DNA from: Syntrophobacterales bacterium | GTDB lineage: Bacteria; Desulfobacterota; Desulfobaccia; Desulfobaccales; 0-14-0-80-60-11 | Assembly (NCBI GenBank): GCA_020052215.1 | Contig: JAGVPN010000163.1 | Coordinates: 1 to 6,532, forward strand | Direction: 5' to 3' | Length of the DNA stretch: 6,532 bases | In this document: positions 3,751-6,532 of the stretch, in pieces | Position numbering within the stretch: position 1 is the first letter of the stretch | Layout of the letters: each line of letters begins with the position of its first letter | Notes under the pieces: generated by a model | Seen by the model: the letters and a program-made list of their open reading frames with translations, nothing else | Databases searched by the model: none | What the model was told of the DNA's origin: nothing | Position numbers and translations under genes: made by a program

Positions 3751-6532
3751 ATGCACTTCACCGAGCTCTTCATCCGCCGGCCGGTCATGACCACCCTGGT
3801 CATGCTGGCCATCCTGCTTTTCGGGGCCATGAGCTATCGCTACCTGCCGGTGAGCGATCTGCCCAACGTGGATTTTCCCACCATCATGGTGACCGCCAAT
3901 CTCCCCGGGGCCTCCCCCGAGACCATGGCCTCGGCGGTGGCCACCCCCCTGGAGCGCCAGTTCTCCACCATCGCCGGCCTGGACTCCATGAGTTCCACCA
4001 ACGCCCTGGGACTCAGCCAGATCACCCTGCAGTTCAACCTGAGCCGCAGTCTGGATGGCGCGGCCCAGGACGTCCAGGCGGCCATCGCCAAGGCCGCCAA
4101 GCAGTTGCCCCCGGACCTGCCCACCCCGCCGGTGTACCAGAAGGTGAACCCCGCGGATCAGCCGGTCCTCTACCTGGCGGTGACCTCCGAGACCTTGCCC
4201 CTGTCCACCGTCAACGAGTATGCCGATACCCTCATGGCCCAGCGCATCTCCATGATCAACGGGGTGGCCCAGGTCCAGATCTTCGGGGAGCAGAAGTTTG
4301 CGGTGCGCATTCAGTTGGACCCCCAGGCCCTGGCCAGCCGGGGGCTGGGAATCAACGAGGTGGCCGACGCGGTCAAGAAAGAAAACGTCAACCTGCCCAC
4401 CGGGACCCTCTACGGCCCCCACCAGGCCTTTACGGTGCAGGCCACGGGGCAGCTCACCACCGCCGAGGCCTACCGGCCCCTCATCGTGGCCTACCGGGGC
4501 GGCCAACCCGTGCGCCTGTCGGAGATGGGCCGGGTAATCAACAGCGTCTCCAACGACAAGATCGCCTCCTGGTACAAGACCTCCCGGGCCATCGTCCTGG
4601 CCATCCAGCGTCAGCCGGGCACCAACACCATCGAGGTGGTGGACTCCATTAATAAGCTGCTCCCCAGCATCCGGAACCAGATCCCCGCCTCGGTGCAAAT
4701 CGTCACCCTGTACGACCGCTCCGCCACCATCCGGGAATCGGTGAACGACGTCCAATTCACCCTGCTGTTGGCCCTGGGGCTGGTGGTCATGGTGATCTTC
4801 CTGTTCCTGCGGAATTTCTCGGCCACCGTCATCCCCAGCCTGGCGCTGCCCATGTCCATTGTGGGCACCTTTTCCGTGATGTATCTGCTGGACTACAGCC
4901 TGGACAACCTGTCCCTCATGGCCCTGATCCTGTGCGTCGGGTTCGTGGTGGACGACGCCATCGTGGTGCTGGAAAATATCGTCCGGCACATGGAGATGGG
5001 CGAGCCGCCCTTCCAGGCGGCTATCAACGGCTCCCGGGAGATCGGCTTCACCATCCTCTCCATGACCCTGTCTCTGGCCGCGGTGTTTATCCCGGTGTTC
5101 TTTCTGGGCGGCATCCTGGGGAGGCTGCTGCATGAATTCGCGGTGACCATCGCCGCGGCCATCCTGGTGTCCGGCTTTGTTTCCCTGACCCTCACCCCCA
5201 TGCTGTGCAGCCGGTTCTTACGGCCGCCCCGGGAGGAGCGCCACGGCCGCCTTTACAACGTGACGGAGCGCATCTTCCAGGGGATGCTCCAGGTCTATGA
5301 CCGGACCCTGACCTGGGTGCTCGGGCGCCAGCGGTCCACCATGATTATTTCCGTCCTGCTCCTGGTGCTCACCCTGTTCCTTTTAGGGATTATTCCCAAG
5401 GGATTTCTCCCCAGCGAGGACACGGGGTCGATTTTTACCTTTACCGAAGCGGCCCAGGGCATCTCTTTCGATGCCATGGTCCGGCAACAAAAGGCGTTGG
5501 CGGCCATTGTCGACAAAAACCCCTACGTGAAGAACTTTTTCTCCAGCGTCGGGGCCAGCGGCCCTAACGTGGCGGGCAACACCGGCCGCATATTCATCCG
5601 CCTCATTCCCCGGAACCAGCGCCCGGGGGTAGAAGAAATTATTCAGCAATTGCGGCCTCAGTTGGCCACGGTGCCGGGCATCCGGGCCTTCATGCAGAAC
5701 CTGCCCCCCATCCGTCTCGGCGGCATGCTGACCAAGAGCCTGTATCAGTTGACCCTGCAGAGCCCGGACATTAAAGACCTGTACCAGTATGCCCCCCTGC
5801 TGGAGGCCAAGGTGCGCACCCTGCCGGGGCTCATCGACGTGACCAGCGACCTGCAGATCAAAAACCCCCAGGTCAATGTGGAGATCAACCGGGACAAGGC
5901 GGCCACCCTGGGGGTCACGGCCCAGCAGGTCGAGGACGCCCTTTACTACGCCTACGGCTCCCGGCAGATTTCCACCATTTACGCCCCCAACAACGAATAC
6001 GACGTCATCATGGAGCTGGAGCCCCGCTACCAGATGGACCTTGCGGCCCTGCAGTGGCTCTATATCCGCTCCAGCAAAGGCCAGTTGGTGCCTCTGGACG
6101 CGGTGGCTTCCCTGACCCGGAACCTGGGACCCTTGACCATCAACCACTCAGGACAACTGCCGGCGGTGACCATCTCCTTCAATCTCAAGCCCGGCGCGGC
6201 CCTGGGCGACGCGGTGGCCGCAGTGGACAAGCTGGCCCGGCAGATGTTGCCCGCCACCATCACCACCAACTTCCAGGGCGCGGCCCAGGCCTTCCAGGCC
6301 TCCATGCAGGGCTTGTGGCTCCTGCTGATCATGTCCATCCTGGTGATCTACCTGATCCTGGGTATTTTGTACGAGAGCTTCATCCATCCCCTGACCATCC
6401 TTTCGGGGCTGCCGTCCGCCGGGGTCGGGGCCTTGCTGGCCTTGATGCTCTTCGGCATGGACCTGAACATCTACGCCTTTGTGGGGGTGATCATGCTGGT
6501 GGGGATCGTCAAGAAAAACGCCATCATGATGA
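3751..6532 (+). CDS. RND family multidrug/solute efflux pump inner-membrane subunit, MdtB/MdtC-like (3' end beyond window)
   Basis: I translated this frame by hand: 927 codons without a stop, running off the right edge. It is a proton-driven HAE1-type RND pump. It begins FTELFIRRPVMTTLVMLAIL (TM1 about 12-30), with the first porter domain following. TM2-TM6 are at about 336-354, 364-381, 388-410, 431-454 and 465-488. TM4 has GFVVDDAIVVLENI with the proton-relay pair D401/D402 (AcrB D407/D408). The EIGFTILSMTLSLAAVFIP and FAVTIAAAILVS segments resemble MdtB/MdtC. TM7 is at about 529-548, followed by the second porter domain (about 550-850), TM8 at about 855-877, TM9 at about 881-903 and part of TM10. 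The window ends just after VGIVKKNAIMM, where K922 matches AcrB K940. Family members are about 1,030-1,050 aa, so roughly 110 residues are missing. The gene appears intact and functional, in an operon with the adaptor. Its substrate cannot be told from sequence. Confidence 0.95.
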   Translation, partial: MHFTELFIRRPVMTTLVMLAILLFGAMSYRYLPVSDLPNVDFPTIMVTANLPGASPETMASAVATPLERQFSTIAGLDSMSSTNALGLSQITLQFNLSRSLDGAAQDVQAAIAKAAKQLPPDLPTPPVYQKVNPADQPVLYLAVTSETLPLSTVNEYADTLMAQRISMINGVAQVQIFGEQKFAVRIQLDPQALASRGLGINEVADAVKKENVNLPTGTLYGPHQAFTVQATGQLTTAEAYRPLIVAYRGGQPVRLSEMGRVINSVSNDKIASWYKTSRAIVLAIQRQPGTNTIEVVDSINKLLPSIRNQIPASVQIVTLYDRSATIRESVNDVQFTLLLALGLVVMVIFLFLRNFSATVIPSLALPMSIVGTFSVMYLLDYSLDNLSLMALILCVGFVVDDAIVVLENIVRHMEMGEPPFQAAINGSREIGFTILSMTLSLAAVFIPVFFLGGILGRLLHEFAVTIAAAILVSGFVSLTLTPMLCSRFLRPPREERHGRLYNVTERIFQGMLQVYDRTLTWVLGRQRSTMIISVLLLVLTLFLLGIIPKGFLPSEDTGSIFTFTEAAQGISFDAMVRQQKALAAIVDKNPYVKNFFSSVGASGPNVAGNTGRIFIRLIPRNQRPGVEEIIQQLRPQLATVPGIRAFMQNLPPIRLGGMLTKSLYQLTLQSPDIKDLYQYAPLLEAKVRTLPGLIDVTSDLQIKNPQVNVEINRDKAATLGVTAQQVEDALYYAYGSRQISTIYAPNNEYDVIMELEPRYQMDLAALQWLYIRSSKGQLVPLDAVASLTRNLGPLTINHSGQLPAVTISFNLKPGAALGDAVAAVDKLARQMLPATITTNFQGAAQAFQASMQGLWLLLIMSILVIYLILGILYESFIHPLTILSGLPSAGVGALLALMLFGMDLNIYAFVGVIMLVGIVKKNAIMM

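Noticed and set aside
2833..5133. Long antisense ORF of 766 codons on the - strand
   Set aside because: It lies opposite the adaptor and pump genes, both with full family signatures. Its translation is low-complexity (Gly, His, Asp, Gln rich), has no recognisable domain, and is explained by high GC at third positions.
5383..6147. Antisense ORF of 254 codons opposite the pump
   Set aside because: Same reason: a shadow of the GC-rich pump gene with no domain features.

Overview
The window is a GC-rich bacterial chromosome segment, about 62-65% GC on lines I counted by hand. It carries drug- or solute-export genes and is interrupted by an AT-richer two-gene cassette of about 41% GC averaged over five sampled lines. 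The efflux genes (an ABC-2 permease, a lipoprotein RND adaptor and an MdtB/MdtC-like RND pump) mean a Gram-negative, double-membrane organism. The codon style would suit a deltaproteobacterial or similar lineage, but the sequence alone does not fix the taxon.

Layout, all on the + strand: (1) 1-253, the C-terminal end of an ABC-2 type export permease. (2) 254-362, a short AT-rich leader with a candidate promoter. (3) 363-1556, a 397-aa protein with an N-terminal AlbA_2 (Schlafen-type) domain and a C-terminal GHKL/HATPase_c_4-like domain. (4) 1553-2557, a ParA/MinD-type deviant Walker A ATPase that starts at TTG inside the stop codon of gene 3. (5) 2558-2619, an AT-rich spacer with a short direct repeat. 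(6) 2620-3732, an RND periplasmic adaptor lipoprotein. (7) 3751-6532, the RND inner-membrane pump, still open at the right edge just after the conserved transmembrane-helix-10 lysine. No stretch over 300 bases lacks a gene, and I see no tRNA, rRNA, CRISPR or recognisable transposase.

Genes 6 and 7 form a standard tripartite efflux operon that would need an outer-membrane TolC-like channel not seen here. The point of interest is the AlbA_2-GHKL plus orphan ParA pair. It is translationally coupled, differs in composition from both neighbours, has no ParB or parS beside it, and matches no named system that I can recall. It looks like a horizontally acquired accessory or defence-type cassette placed in an efflux locus. 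The AT-rich composition does not stop at the end of the ParA gene. It runs through the start codon and whole signal peptide of the adaptor gene and changes at about 2690, which suggests that the insertion reset the 5' end of that gene.
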